This document shows positions 26,060-35,125 of a stretch of DNA of 64,000 nucleotides, piece after piece. This DNA is from Chitinophaga agri. Its GTDB lineage: Bacteria; Bacteroidota; Bacteroidia; Chitinophagales; Chitinophagaceae. Location: positions 1,922,001 through 1,986,000 of the forward strand of contig NZ_CP048113.1 in the NCBI RefSeq assembly GCF_010093065.1. The letters are read 5' to 3'. The notes under the pieces are model-generated. The model was not told where the DNA came from. It saw nothing but the letters and a program-made list of their open reading frames with translations, and searched no databases. The first letter of the stretch is position 1, and the number at the start of each line of letters is the position of its first letter. The position numbers and the translations under genes are program-made.

Positions 26060-27526
26060 TCAATAATTACTGTTTTGTATCAGCACTCCATTACTCTTGT
26101 CGATTTCAGTCTGAGGCAAGGGAAAATAATAATGCTTTGGCCGCACAAAGGTACGCGCTGGCACGAGAATATTATTATCCTTACCATATTTTGGCTTATT
26201 ATAATAGGTCGTGATGTCGATCAACTGTGCTTTGTCCCAGCGCATCAGGTCCTGATGTCGTTCATTCTCACCACTTAATTCCATCCGGCGTTCATGGATC
26301 AGCGCTGGCATTCCCGCACCAGCTACAGGGTCCAGTCCTGCTCTTTTACGCACTTTGTTGATCTCCGCATCTCCTGCTCCGGCACCGGCTGTCCGTATTT
26401 TTGCTTCTGCTACCAGCAACATGATGTCCGCACTTCTCAGCAATGGTGTCTTCAGCGAATAGTTCAGTCCTCCGTTAGGTTTCCAGTAAGAGAACTTACG
26501 GAAGTGATAACCCGTTTCTGACATGTTCGCATTATAGGTAGCGATGGTGGTACCTATATTGATCTTATCACCAGGAGACATAATAGACACGGCCTTACGC
26601 TGATCATTCGCCTCAAACTCATCTACCAGTTCCTTCAGTGGCTGATGGAAGTTCCAGCCATTCCACTCGCGTGGGGTATAGTAAGTGGTAAAGTCTGAAT
26701 AGCCCCAGATATCGCTGGTCTGCACAGCAAACAGCATCTCATCATTATTACTGGTCTCAGGAGTGAAGTTGGCTACATATGTCGGCGCCAGGTCATACCG
26801 GCCGCTGTTGATCACCTTCTCACCATAAACGATGGCCTGGTCCAGCTTTTCCCAATACATATACAGTTTACATAACAGACCCCAGGCAGATCCTTTCGTC
26901 AAACGGCCCCTGTCTGCACTCTCATAGGTATCCGGTAACAGGTCGGCCGCCGCGAGCAGGTCCGTCTGTATCATACTCCGCAGACTATCTATGCTTACCT
27001 TTGGTTTATTATAATTACCGGTCAATACATCATCTTCCGAGACCACTGGTGCTTCGCCATAGATCAGCATCAGTCGCCAGTACGCAAACGCACGCAGGAA
27101 GCGCGCTTCTCCCAGACAACGGTTCCTGATCGCATCATCCATCGTGGCGATCTTCGGAATGTATATCAACGCACTGTTCGCACGATTGATCATCTCATAC
27201 TTCCATTTCCATCCAAAACGTACCTGTGCATTACCTGCATCATAGGTCAGGTTTTCAATGGCCACGTCTTCTGAGTGGTCACCGGCACGATACTGATCAT
27301 CCGAAGGATCATCAAAGGTAAATTCCGCATGCCCGGTGAAGTCCTCTTCCAGTAATACGTTATAGATACCTGTCACACCGTTTATGGCATCTGACTGTGA
27401 GCGCCAGTAAGTAGCGGTTGTATAGGTACCTTTCGGTGTTACATCCAGGAGGCTGTCGCAGGACGTCATAGACGTGAATAACACTGCGGCTGTTATTAAA
27501 AGTTTATTACGGTTCTTTTTTGTCAT
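26060..27526 (-). CDS. SusD/RagB family outer-membrane glycan-binding lipoprotein
   Basis: Surface lipoprotein that caps its SusC partner and captures oligosaccharide. It has a lipobox (MTSCDSLL, Cys about 23), the SusD N-terminal TPR-like helices (YWRSQSDAINGVTGIYN, RCLGEARFLRAFAYWRL) and the C-terminal motif RHQDLMRWDKAQL followed by the closing segment PLPQTEIDKSNG. The length of 488 residues is normal. It sits 21 bases after SusC, as is typical of the pair. Confidence 0.96.
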   Translation of the reverse strand: MTKKNRNKLLITAAVLFTSMTSCDSLLDVTPKGTYTTATYWRSQSDAINGVTGIYNVLLEEDFTGHAEFTFDDPSDDQYRAGDHSEDVAIENLTYDAGNAQVRFGWKWKYEMINRANSALIYIPKIATMDDAIRNRCLGEARFLRAFAYWRLMLIYGEAPVVSEDDVLTGNYNKPKVSIDSLRSMIQTDLLAAADLLPDTYESADRGRLTKGSAWGLLCKLYMYWEKLDQAIVYGEKVINSGRYDLAPTYVANFTPETSNNDEMLFAVQTSDIWGYSDFTTYYTPREWNGWNFHQPLKELVDEFEANDQRKAVSIMSPGDKINIGTTIATYNANMSETGYHFRKFSYWKPNGGLNYSLKTPLLRSADIMLLVAEAKIRTAGAGAGDAEINKVRKRAGLDPVAGAGMPALIHERRMELSGENERHQDLMRWDKAQLIDITTYYNKPKYGKDNNILVPARTFVRPKHYYFPLPQTEIDKSNGVLIQNSNY

Positions 27527-27547
27527 GATCAGCTGGTTAAACGAAAC

Positions 27548-30500
27548 TTAAAAATTCATTGAAGCGCCAAATGTGATACTTCTTGCCTGCGGATAGGTAG
27601 CCACATCCACCCCTCTCTGTTTATTCCCGTCGGTATAACCCAGTTCAGGGTTCAGACCGGAATAATTCGTGATGATGAACATGTTCTGCCCTGCCACGTA
27701 CACCCGGATACCGGTGGTTGATCTGCTACCCCATACTTTGGCAGGAATAGTATAACCCAGTGACACATTGCGCAGCGCGAAATAGTTACCTTTTTCAATG
27801 AACCTGTCAGAAGTACGGTAGTTACCGTTATTATCATTCAGCGTCATGCGGGAGACGCTGTTGCTGGTACCTTCACCATGCCAGCGGTTCAGCTGTTCTG
27901 CATAGTAGTTATAGGAATAGGTCGGATCAAGCCCCTGCATTTTATCGGCATTGTACAGTTTTAATCCTGCTACACCGGTAAAGGACAGGCTCAGGTCGAA
28001 GCCCTTAAAGTTACCGCTGGCCTGCAAACCATATTGCATACGCGGATTAGGGTTACCCAGGTACACACGGTCGGCCTCTGTAATGGCGCCATCATTGTTG
28101 ATGTCTACAAAACGTACATCTCCGGGTTTGATATTTCCTTTCCTGTTGTCTTTGGCGATGTAAGGATCATTGTCGATCTGTGCCTGGTTCTGATAAAGAC
28201 CATCTGTTTTCCATCCATAGAAAGAAGCGATCGGCTGCCCTTCATAGGTACGGGAGATCTCCTGGTTCTGACGACCATAGTTGGATGAACCGATATAGGA
28301 ATTGCTGGAGTACAGTCGGGTCACTTCATTCTTTAGCAGCGTCGCATTGGCGGCTACGAAATAAGTGAACGCTTTCTTACCACCCTGGTAAGATACTTCA
28401 AACTCCCAGCCGTGGTTGTTCAGGCGACCGATATTCTCATCCGGTACGGTAGATGTACCGTGCAGGTCCGGCTTGGCAGCAGGCACCAGCATGTCGATAG
28501 TATTTTTATTAAAGTAGGTGATCGTAGCATTCAGGGCATTGTCCAGGAAACCAGCTTCCAGGCTGATGTTCGTCATATGCGCCTTTTCCCACGTGATAGC
28601 CGTATTGGCCAGACTACTATTCCAGATACCGGTATAAGGGTTATCACCGAAGTTGTATTTACGGTTCTTGATGATAGTAGCGAGGTACTGGAATTCAGTC
28701 ACGTTCTGATTACCCAGCACACCCCATCCGCCAGTCAGTTTCATGTTGCTGACAAAGTCCACATTGTTTTTAAAGAAGGCTTCATCAGAGATACGCCAGC
28801 CGGCAGAGATAGCCGGGAAGTAACCCCAGCGGTTGCCCGGTGCAAACTTAGAGGAACCGTCCGCACGCATGGTAGCGGTCAGCAGGTATTTGCCTTTAAA
28901 ACTATAGAAGCCTCTTACGAAACTGGAGGCCAGGATGTTCGTCGCATAATAGTTACCCGCTGCATTATATACAATCGAACCATTGTCCAGTACCAGTACG
29001 TACGGTGATTCATCATCAAAGCCGTTACGCTGTGCACTGAAATAGTTACCGGTGTATTTCTGATAAGATACACCACCGGTCAATGTCAGCTGGTGCTTCT
29101 GTGCGAGTAGTTTATTATAGGTAAGGAATGCCTCCCCCAGGTGCTGGTTGGTGCTGGTGTTCGATTGTGTTAATTCCGCATCATCGCGTGTACGCACCTG
29201 TGTCAGCGTTTTAGGCAGGAAGTTGAAGGAGTTGCTCAGTGTTCCATCGAATGCGTAGTTCAGACGCAGTTTCAGGTCACGGACGATCTCCACTTCTGCG
29301 AACGCATTCGCCAGTATACGGTAGTTCTTCGTCCAGGCTTCTGTTGTTTCAGCGGTGAACAATGGGTTGTTGATATCACCCAGTTCATTACTACCCTGCG
29401 CGGAACCATAGTTGCCCAGTTCATCCTTTACAGGAATGGCCGGATTGAAACGCAGGGCGCTGAATACAAGACCGGTTTGTGAAGAGTAGGTATCCAGTGC
29501 ATTGCCTTTACGGGCAGTCAGCTGCAGGTTCTCTCCTACTTTCAGGCGGCTGTTGATCCGGTGTTCTGAGTTAATACGTACAGTGTATCTTTTGAAATAG
29601 GTATTTGTGATGAGGCCTTTCTCATCGTAGTACCCCATGGAGAACAGGTAATTGGAGAAAGCGCTACCACCTTTGATAGACACGTCCGCATTGGTCACAT
29701 GCCCCGTATTGAAGAGGGCCTTCTGCCAGTCCGTACGCTGTACGCTATAATATGGGTCCTGCCAGATAGCCGGTATGGACAGACCGTCATTGGTATAACG
29801 CTCTTTCTTCAGCGTCACCAGGTCCGGGGCCGTCAGCAGCGGCAGGTACCTGCGTACATTGGACATGCCACGATAGATATTGACAGACGTGTTCAGCTTT
29901 TCATTGTAAGTACCTTTCTTGGTGGTAATGATGATCACACCGTTAGCGGCGCGGGTACCATAGATCGCAGAAGAAGAAGCGTCTTTCAGTACTTCCATAG
30001 AAGCGATATCGTTATTGTTAATATCACTCAGGCCGGAAGTAGTGGCAGGTACACCATCGATCACCAGTAAAGGTTCAGAGTTATTGATCGTACCTGTACC
30101 GCGGATACGGATACTTGGTGTAGTACCGGGAGATCCGTCGGAACGAACGATATCAACACCTGCTACGCGTCCCTGGATGGCCTGGGCTGCATCACTTACC
30201 GGCAGGTTTTTGATATCCGCGCCTTTCACTGTGGAGATAGTACCGGTGAGGTCGCGTCTTGTCTGTACACCATAACCTACTACCACTACGTCATTCAGAC
30301 TGGTGGTGCTGGTAGCGAGGGTGATATTACTCAGGTTAGCGAAAGCACTGAGTGTTACAGGAGAATAACCAATGGTCTTGAATATGAGAGAGTCACCTGG
30401 TTCCGCCTTGATCGTGAAATTACCATTGGGATCAGTCGTTGTTCCCCTGTTCTTTCCTTTCACACCTACTGTCACACCGATCAGTGGTTGTCCATTATCA

Positions 30501-30964
30501 TCCTTCACCTTACCTTTTACGGTGATAGCGGTATCCGCAGGCAGGACCAGCATTTCATTGTCGCTGGTCAGTATGCGGATCACATTGTCCGTTCTTTTGG
30601 TAATGATGATCTGGGTTTTGTTCTGCTCAAAATTAAAGTCGGCGGAATGCAGTAACTGTGCCAGTACTTTATCTACAGGCATATTGGTCACCTGTATGCT
30701 TACCGGTGCGGCAGCCTTGATCTGTGATGAGTTATATACAAACCGGAAGGGCGTCGCCTGCTGGATCTTATCCAGGACGACCGACAGTTTCATGTTACTG
30801 GCAACCAGTGTCACCTTTACGGCCCTGATGTCCTGTCCGTCCGTACTATTAGCGAACAGGGAGAAAGAGCAGGTAAAAGCGATTATCAAAATATAAACAG
30901 AACATCGCATGAGAAATAATAAGAATTGGATACACGGCACCCGTGTATGCGCTGTTTTTTCCAT
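27548..30964 (-). CDS. SusC/RagA family TonB-dependent receptor with STN domain
   Basis: Outer-membrane importer of oligosaccharides powered by TonB. In order: signal segment (ILIIAFTCSFSLFANS, about 25-42), STN/secretin domain (about 50-120, LSVVLDKIQQATPFRFVYN) that talks to FecR, carboxypeptidase-regulatory domain (about 148-220), plug with VVVGYGVQTRRDLTGTIS-type SusC signature (VVVGYGVQ, LLVIDGVP, GTRAANGVIIITTK), then a beta barrel ending in SITFGASMNF with the terminal phenylalanine. The length of 1138 residues fits. The STN domain links it to the FecR and sigma genes upstream. Confidence 0.97.
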   Translation of the reverse strand: MEKTAHTRVPCIQFLLFLMRCSVYILIIAFTCSFSLFANSTDGQDIRAVKVTLVASNMKLSVVLDKIQQATPFRFVYNSSQIKAAAPVSIQVTNMPVDKVLAQLLHSADFNFEQNKTQIIITKRTDNVIRILTSDNEMLVLPADTAITVKGKVKDDNGQPLIGVTVGVKGKNRGTTTDPNGNFTIKAEPGDSLIFKTIGYSPVTLSAFANLSNITLATSTTSLNDVVVVGYGVQTRRDLTGTISTVKGADIKNLPVSDAAQAIQGRVAGVDIVRSDGSPGTTPSIRIRGTGTINNSEPLLVIDGVPATTSGLSDINNNDIASMEVLKDASSSAIYGTRAANGVIIITTKKGTYNEKLNTSVNIYRGMSNVRRYLPLLTAPDLVTLKKERYTNDGLSIPAIWQDPYYSVQRTDWQKALFNTGHVTNADVSIKGGSAFSNYLFSMGYYDEKGLITNTYFKRYTVRINSEHRINSRLKVGENLQLTARKGNALDTYSSQTGLVFSALRFNPAIPVKDELGNYGSAQGSNELGDINNPLFTAETTEAWTKNYRILANAFAEVEIVRDLKLRLNYAFDGTLSNSFNFLPKTLTQVRTRDDAELTQSNTSTNQHLGEAFLTYNKLLAQKHQLTLTGGVSYQKYTGNYFSAQRNGFDDESPYVLVLDNGSIVYNAAGNYYATNILASSFVRGFYSFKGKYLLTATMRADGSSKFAPGNRWGYFPAISAGWRISDEAFFKNNVDFVSNMKLTGGWGVLGNQNVTEFQYLATIIKNRKYNFGDNPYTGIWNSSLANTAITWEKAHMTNISLEAGFLDNALNATITYFNKNTIDMLVPAAKPDLHGTSTVPDENIGRLNNHGWEFEVSYQGGKKAFTYFVAANATLLKNEVTRLYSSNSYIGSSNYGRQNQEISRTYEGQPIASFYGWKTDGLYQNQAQIDNDPYIAKDNRKGNIKPGDVRFVDINNDGAITEADRVYLGNPNPRMQYGLQASGNFKGFDLSLSFTGVAGLKLYNADKMQGLDPTYSYNYYAEQLNRWHGEGTSNSVSRMTLNDNNGNYRTSDRFIEKGNYFALRNVSLGYTIPAKVWGSRSTTGIRVYVAGQNMFIITNYSGLNPELGYTDGNKQRGVDVATYPQARSITFGASMNF

Positions 30965-31163
30965 AACTTTAGTACGATTTATTGTTAGTAAATAGTGAAT
31001 CCAGGGTATGCAGGTTTGGCGACATGAAATACCCTGTGCAAGCGTTCCCTGTACTACGGTGCAGGGACGTTTTACATGTTTATGTACTGTTAATACTCTG
31101 CGGCATATGTATGTCCTGATGGTTTTTCGACTTCCTTAATTACATGACAATCCGTGGCGATGG

Positions 31164-32111
31164 TCACTGACAACCTTCCCCTTCCAGCGTTACAACACTA
31201 CTGTCGGCACTAAAGGTGTAAGTGGCGTTGTTGATCTTACACAACAGATCTATTACACGCGAAACGGCTGATTCTTTTTCAAAACTGGCAGTGATCATAC
31301 ACTGTTCCAGTGCATTGCTGGCAAATACAACTCTTACATTATACTTTCTGTTGATGGTGCGGGCAATCTCTCTGAAAGACTGATCATAAAACTCCAGTTG
31401 TCCGCTCGTCCAGGCATGTGCCGTACCCGATTGTACCTCTTTCAGTACGGGCGATTGCCGGTCCGTATATTTTAGTTGTTTGTTGGATGTCAGTACTGTT
31501 ACATTCTTTGTTTGTCTGTCTTCCAGCTTCACCTTCCCACTTGTTACGGTGATATAGAAGGGTTCATCCGGATACGCTTTGATATTGAAGGCAGTGCCCA
31601 GTACCTGTGTCGTCATGTTGCCTGACTGTATCACAAAGGGTTTCTCCGGATCACTTGCTACATCGAAATAGGCTTCCCCTGTAAGGTCCAGCCTGCGCTG
31701 GCCAAAGAACGGCAGATCAGTATATACCAGTTTGGTAGCAGCATTCAGCCATACCTTACTCCCGTCTTTCAGTGTCACAAACTGCGGACGCTGCTGTGCC
31801 CTGTAAACGTGCCTGTTGCTGAAGAACACCGTCAGCAGTGCTCCCGTAACCAGCAGGATACCGGTCGCTGCTACCTTCCATCGGGAGAGATGCTTCAGTA
31901 AAGACGGGCGTGACTGCTGTTGTGCGATCCGTTGGTCTATCCGGCTTTTCATCCGGGCTTCCAGTGCCATGTCCTTCTCCTCTGCTACTGTTATGGTCAG
32001 TTCCTCCTGTTCAAACGAATAATACCAGCTCTCCAGTAAGGCTTTTTCGTCGGCAGTAGCGGTACCGTTCAGGTACTTTGCAGTTAAATCCGTCAGCTGT
32101 TCTTTGGTCAT
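31164..32111 (-). CDS. FecR family anti-sigma factor of the PUL
   Basis: Membrane-anchored partner of the ECF sigma factor at 34373. The cytoplasmic N-terminus covers residues 1-80 (LTAKYLNGTATADEKALLES), one span lies at about 82-101 (ATGILLVTGALLTVFF), and the periplasmic FecR domain covers about 115-215 (TLKDGSKVWLNAATKL, VLGTAFNIKAYPD). The C-terminal DUF4974 region (about 235-310) includes FYDQSFREIARTINRKYNV. Co-oriented upstream of SusC. Unusually, the sigma gene is not adjacent: a 1.8-kb lectin gene and two repeat elements lie between them. Confidence 0.93.
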   Translation of the reverse strand: MTKEQLTDLTAKYLNGTATADEKALLESWYYSFEQEELTITVAEEKDMALEARMKSRIDQRIAQQQSRPSLLKHLSRWKVAATGILLVTGALLTVFFSNRHVYRAQQRPQFVTLKDGSKVWLNAATKLVYTDLPFFGQRRLDLTGEAYFDVASDPEKPFVIQSGNMTTQVLGTAFNIKAYPDEPFYITVTSGKVKLEDRQTKNVTVLTSNKQLKYTDRQSPVLKEVQSGTAHAWTSGQLEFYDQSFREIARTINRKYNVRVVFASNALEQCMITASFEKESAVSRVIDLLCKINNATYTFSADSSVVTLEGEGCQ

Positions 32112-32181
32112 AAAGTAAGGGCTCCCTGTTATATAGTGTAGGAAAATAGGGAATACCCTACCCTGGGGAGAAAAAAAATAA

Positions 32182-32334
32182 GGAATTAAGAATTAGGAAT
32201 TAAGAATTAGCTGATAGAATGTCCTTTCAACTGGATAACAGGTGATACAGTTGAAGGATGATATTATCTGATATCTATGCAGTTCCTGGAGCCAGCATGT
32301 AATCAATCGTCTGGCAATTAAAGCCAATTCCTAA
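32182..32334. repeat. Intergenic repeat element, copy A
   Basis: An AT-rich element between the FecR and lectin genes. It opens with a 14-bp tandem duplication (GGAATTAAGAATTA at 32182 and again at 32196). Its ends form an inverted repeat, TTAGGAATT (32193-32201) with AATTCCTAA (32326-32334). Between the shared words ATTAGCT and GCAGTTC it aligns without gaps over 73 bases to copy B at 34223. The word GCCAATTCCT occurs near the right end of copies A, B and C. Confidence 0.65.
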
Positions 32335-32354
32335 CTCTTCCGGGACATTTTATG

Positions 32355-34184
32355 CTAGTTCTTAACGAACTTCTTCACTATTGTTTGATCATGCTGCCTG
32401 ATAACGATCGTGTATACGCCCGGCGTCAACGCAGATACATCAATACTGTTAGTCAGCATGACCGTATTGATGATGTGTTGTCCGTTTATGTTGATTACAG
32501 ATATGCGGGCACCTGCGACTTGGGGAGAAGAGAAGTAAAGGGTCTCAGTAACAGGGTTAGGATACAATACGAATGCTGTATTTCCAGGGACAGTCATCTT
32601 TTGTAAAGCAGGTATGGGCACTAATCTCCATTGCCCGCAGGTCTGACTGTTATTTCCCCACTGGCGAACATTGGCGCCATTCGAGAAGCTGGCGTCCGCT
32701 ACTTCCACCAGTTTGCCGCTATGCTTCGGAATGATCTTATAGTAACCATCTCCGCTGCTGACGAATACAAATTGCTGGTTCAACCCGTTTACATTATCCC
32801 ATTGATGCACATTGGCACCTTCATCTTTGCTTACGGCGTCTACATCTACCACTTTTCCGCTGGCTACTGCGGTGATCTTATAGGCACCATCGCCCAGATG
32901 TGATAACTGAAACTGCTGGTTATTACCACCTGCATATTCCCATTGCTGAATGTTTCCGCCATTTTCCAGTACCCGCTCCGCTGCCAGGTCCATATACTTA
33001 CCACTGTTGCGGTTCTGAATAAGCCAGGTACCATCTAAGCCCGTTGAGCCGGTTGTTCTGATACGTAAGGAAGTAGTTTTGTCGTTAAAGCCATCCGCAA
33101 CAAGGCAACTGACATTGCCCCTGTAAGTCCGGGAAGCGCCGGTAAAGTTCAGGTTTTCGTACACCGTTACCTCAAATCCTTCGGCTACGGTAAGACTGGA
33201 TAACTGGTCATTTCCTATTCCCAGTGACTGTAACCTGCTCAGATCATAATCGCCTGCCTCCAGGCCATTTGCAAATCCCTTGTAATCACAATCATTATAG
33301 AAATTGGCCACTTCCTGCTGATTCTTAACACGGATACCGAAGATGGTGTTCACTCTGCCGGAAAGCTCCCGCAGGTTGATATTGTTGTCGTTGTACACCC
33401 AGTAAAATCCGCCTTTGGAGTTGCAGTTGTTTCTGGCACTGCTCATTTTATCAATGACTGTGGTGGCATTTTCATAGTACAGATCCCCGGTATGCAATTC
33501 GATGTTGTTGATATTCCAGTTACAGGGATTGTTGCCTGCACCACCTTCATACCACTGCAAATAGATCTTATCAACGGCTCCGCTACGCTGATTGTTGACA
33601 TTGGTGGCCAGGCTTTGCCAGTAGGTCTTATTCATGTAAGGCGCCAGGGTCGTTTTATACCCGATGTCGGCAAGCATGACATGAAACGCTGTAGCCGAAT
33701 TAACGTCATAGGCTTCTTCATCATCATTGTTGATGGCGTCTACGGATGGTATAGCAGCTTTTAACGCACTAAAATTACGGTATAATATACTGGCGGTACC
33801 GGTGCCCTGACTATTCACCAGGTTTCTGATATTGGTGTATGAATGACTTCCCCAGCCGCCGATGCAGGTTTCTACCCTGGTAATAGAAGTAACGCCCGTT
33901 TTAAGTGCATTGACATCAGCAATGTAATTCGGGTTAGTGGCACCAAATACATAGGTACCATTTGTACAGATGGTCTCTCCATCAGTCGTCAGATCACCGT
34001 TGGCCTCTACGGTGACGTTAAACAGGATGACATAGGTAAATCCTGAGGCTTTCAGATCAGCGATCGTATGGTTCCTCTCTCTGCGAAAATGCCCACCGAC
34101 GTAGATGCCTGATTGTGCAAAGACGCACTCGCCGATGAACGCAGCCAATAATAATAGCAATAAGGGTTTGAAATTGATTTTCAT
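32355..34184 (-). CDS. Secreted multidomain lectin with type IX secretion tail
   Basis: A signal peptide (LLLLLLAAFIGECVFAQ) is followed by an N-terminal domain at about 24-310 (GFTYVILFNVTV, KIYLQWYEGGAGN) that resembles a TIM-barrel glycosidase of the GH18 kind, although I see no clear DxxDxDxE motif. A beta/gamma-crystallin-like segment (about 330-375, YENLNFTGASRTY) precedes a ricin-type beta-trefoil lectin (about 380-520) with three repeats such as GGNIQQWEYAGGNNQQF, GANVHQWDNVNGLNQQF and GANVRQWGNNSQTCGQW. A Por/type IX C-terminal sorting domain (about 535-609, FVLYPNPVTETLYFSS, IVKKFVKN) ends it. The protein is therefore exported and surface-attached or released. It lies between sigma and FecR, flanked by repeat copies. 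Confidence 0.88.
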   Translation of the reverse strand: MKINFKPLLLLLLAAFIGECVFAQSGIYVGGHFRRERNHTIADLKASGFTYVILFNVTVEANGDLTTDGETICTNGTYVFGATNPNYIADVNALKTGVTSITRVETCIGGWGSHSYTNIRNLVNSQGTGTASILYRNFSALKAAIPSVDAINNDDEEAYDVNSATAFHVMLADIGYKTTLAPYMNKTYWQSLATNVNNQRSGAVDKIYLQWYEGGAGNNPCNWNINNIELHTGDLYYENATTVIDKMSSARNNCNSKGGFYWVYNDNNINLRELSGRVNTIFGIRVKNQQEVANFYNDCDYKGFANGLEAGDYDLSRLQSLGIGNDQLSSLTVAEGFEVTVYENLNFTGASRTYRGNVSCLVADGFNDKTTSLRIRTTGSTGLDGTWLIQNRNSGKYMDLAAERVLENGGNIQQWEYAGGNNQQFQLSHLGDGAYKITAVASGKVVDVDAVSKDEGANVHQWDNVNGLNQQFVFVSSGDGYYKIIPKHSGKLVEVADASFSNGANVRQWGNNSQTCGQWRLVPIPALQKMTVPGNTAFVLYPNPVTETLYFSSPQVAGARISVININGQHIINTVMLTNSIDVSALTPGVYTIVIRQHDQTIVKKFVKN

Positions 34185-34222
34185 AACGTTATATGAGGGA
34201 TTTTAAAAAATCGGAAATTGAG

Positions 34223-34369
34223 AATCAGCAATTAGCTCGTGGAATGTTCTTTCTCCTGAAAAACGGGTTTTACAAAACTTATAACAATAATACAGAAACC
34301 TACGCAGTTCACATAATCAGGCTATTGGTCAATAGTCCGGCTATGGACGCCAATTCCTCCTCCCTGATT
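34223..34369. repeat. Intergenic repeat element, copy B
   Basis: It lies between the lectin gene start and the sigma gene stop. The outer words AATCAG (34223-34228) and CTGATT (34364-34369) are inverted. It shares ATTAGCT, GAATGT-CTTTC, GCAGTTC and GCCAATTCCT in the same order and almost the same spacing as copy A. My hand count over the ungapped 73-base core is 42 identities, concentrated at the two ends. Confidence 0.6.
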
Positions 34370-34372
34370 AAC

Positions 34373-34909
34373 TTACAGCATCATATGCCTCAGCTGCACC
34401 TTCAACTGCCGTAACGCCCTGGTGATATGCTTCTCCACCGCCTTCACCGAGATGTTCAGTTTCTCGGAAATATGCTTATTTCCCATTCCCTGCTCCCTGC
34501 TGTAATGAAACACCAGGCGACATTTCTCGGGCAGGCGGTTGATCTCCCGGTTGATCTCGTCCCTGAGCAACCTGCTTTCGGCATCGGGCATTGCTACTGG
34601 TAATGATAACAGTTCTTCCAGGGAAGCGGTCTTAGTGGATGGCTGGGCAAAATGATGGAAAACGGCATATTTGGTCGCCGTAGCGAGATAGGTGTACAGG
34701 TATTGGATGCCGGCATGTTCGCGGGAAGCCCACAGGCTGGTAAAGATCTCCTGTACAATGTCCTCGGCGGCCTCACTGTCTTTCAGATGATAGAATGCTA
34801 TAGCGTATAATTTACGCCAGTAACGCTGGTAAATTTCGTCGAAGGCTTTTGCGTCAGATTGCCTGACTTTCTGTAATAATTCATTGTCCTCCAATACGCT
34901 GTATGACAT
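34373..34909 (-). CDS. ECF-type RNA polymerase sigma factor of the PUL
   Basis: A 178-residue ECF sigma factor. Region 2 is at about 18-65 (FDEIYQRYWRKLYAIAFYHL, DSEAAEDIVQEIFTSLW) and region 4 at about 120-170 (YSREQGMGNKHISEKLNISV, KAVEKHITRALRQLK). It presumably activates the SusC-SusD-GH89 genes when FecR is signalled by the SusC STN domain. The start at 34909 is preceded by a good Bacteroidota promoter. The gene order sigma-lectin-FecR-SusC-SusD-GH89 on one strand suggests one regulatory unit. Confidence 0.94.
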   Translation of the reverse strand: MSYSVLEDNELLQKVRQSDAKAFDEIYQRYWRKLYAIAFYHLKDSEAAEDIVQEIFTSLWASREHAGIQYLYTYLATATKYAVFHHFAQPSTKTASLEELLSLPVAMPDAESRLLRDEINREINRLPEKCRLVFHYSREQGMGNKHISEKLNISVKAVEKHITRALRQLKVQLRHMML

Positions 34910-34929
34910 AGGCGCCCGTAAAAGTGCCT

Positions 34930-34959
34930 CAAAGTAGCAATAATAATTTTCAATTCCAA
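34930..34959 (-). promoter_or_regulatory. Promoter of the PUL sigma gene
   Basis: The minus strand reads TTG, 20 bases, then TACTTTG, a close match to the Bacteroidota TTG/TAnnTTTG promoter with one base missing in the -7 box. It ends 20 bases before the ATG at 34909. Confidence 0.55.
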
Positions 34960-35037
34960 CCCTGGCCTGGTCCGGCAGCGGCTGCTATCTCCTGCTACAG
35001 GCGTTTATTCCTATAAAATGAAAGTAAAATGTATGGA

Positions 35038-35072
35038 TTTGCTCGGCCTAATACGAATTTCTCTTACTTTTG
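35038..35072 (+). promoter_or_regulatory. Promoter of the dihydroorotase-like gene
   Basis: TTTG at 35038-35041 and TACTTTTG at 35065-35072 match the -33 and -7 elements, the latter perfectly. The spacer of 23 bases is a little long. The leader would be about 48 bases to the ATG at 35126. Confidence 0.6.
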
Positions 35073-35125
35073 CAGCCGGTATTTTTTCCAGGAAAAGGTA
35101 TAGACACAGTTAGCACAAGTAAAGC

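Noticed and set aside
28412..29008. 198-residue frame antisense to SusC
   Set aside because: The opposite strand encodes an unbroken, full-length SusC barrel; the antisense translation shows no domain and an unnatural Arg/Val/His composition.
30372..30896. 174-residue antisense frame at the SusC 5' end
   Set aside because: It is opposite the signal peptide and STN domain of SusC; hydrophobicity arises from the reverse complement of codons for Ile, Val and Asp.
32112..34372. Insertion sequence carrying the lectin gene
   Set aside because: No transposase frame or target duplication is visible. The flanking elements are direct-order diverged copies, so recombination or a miniature element fits better.
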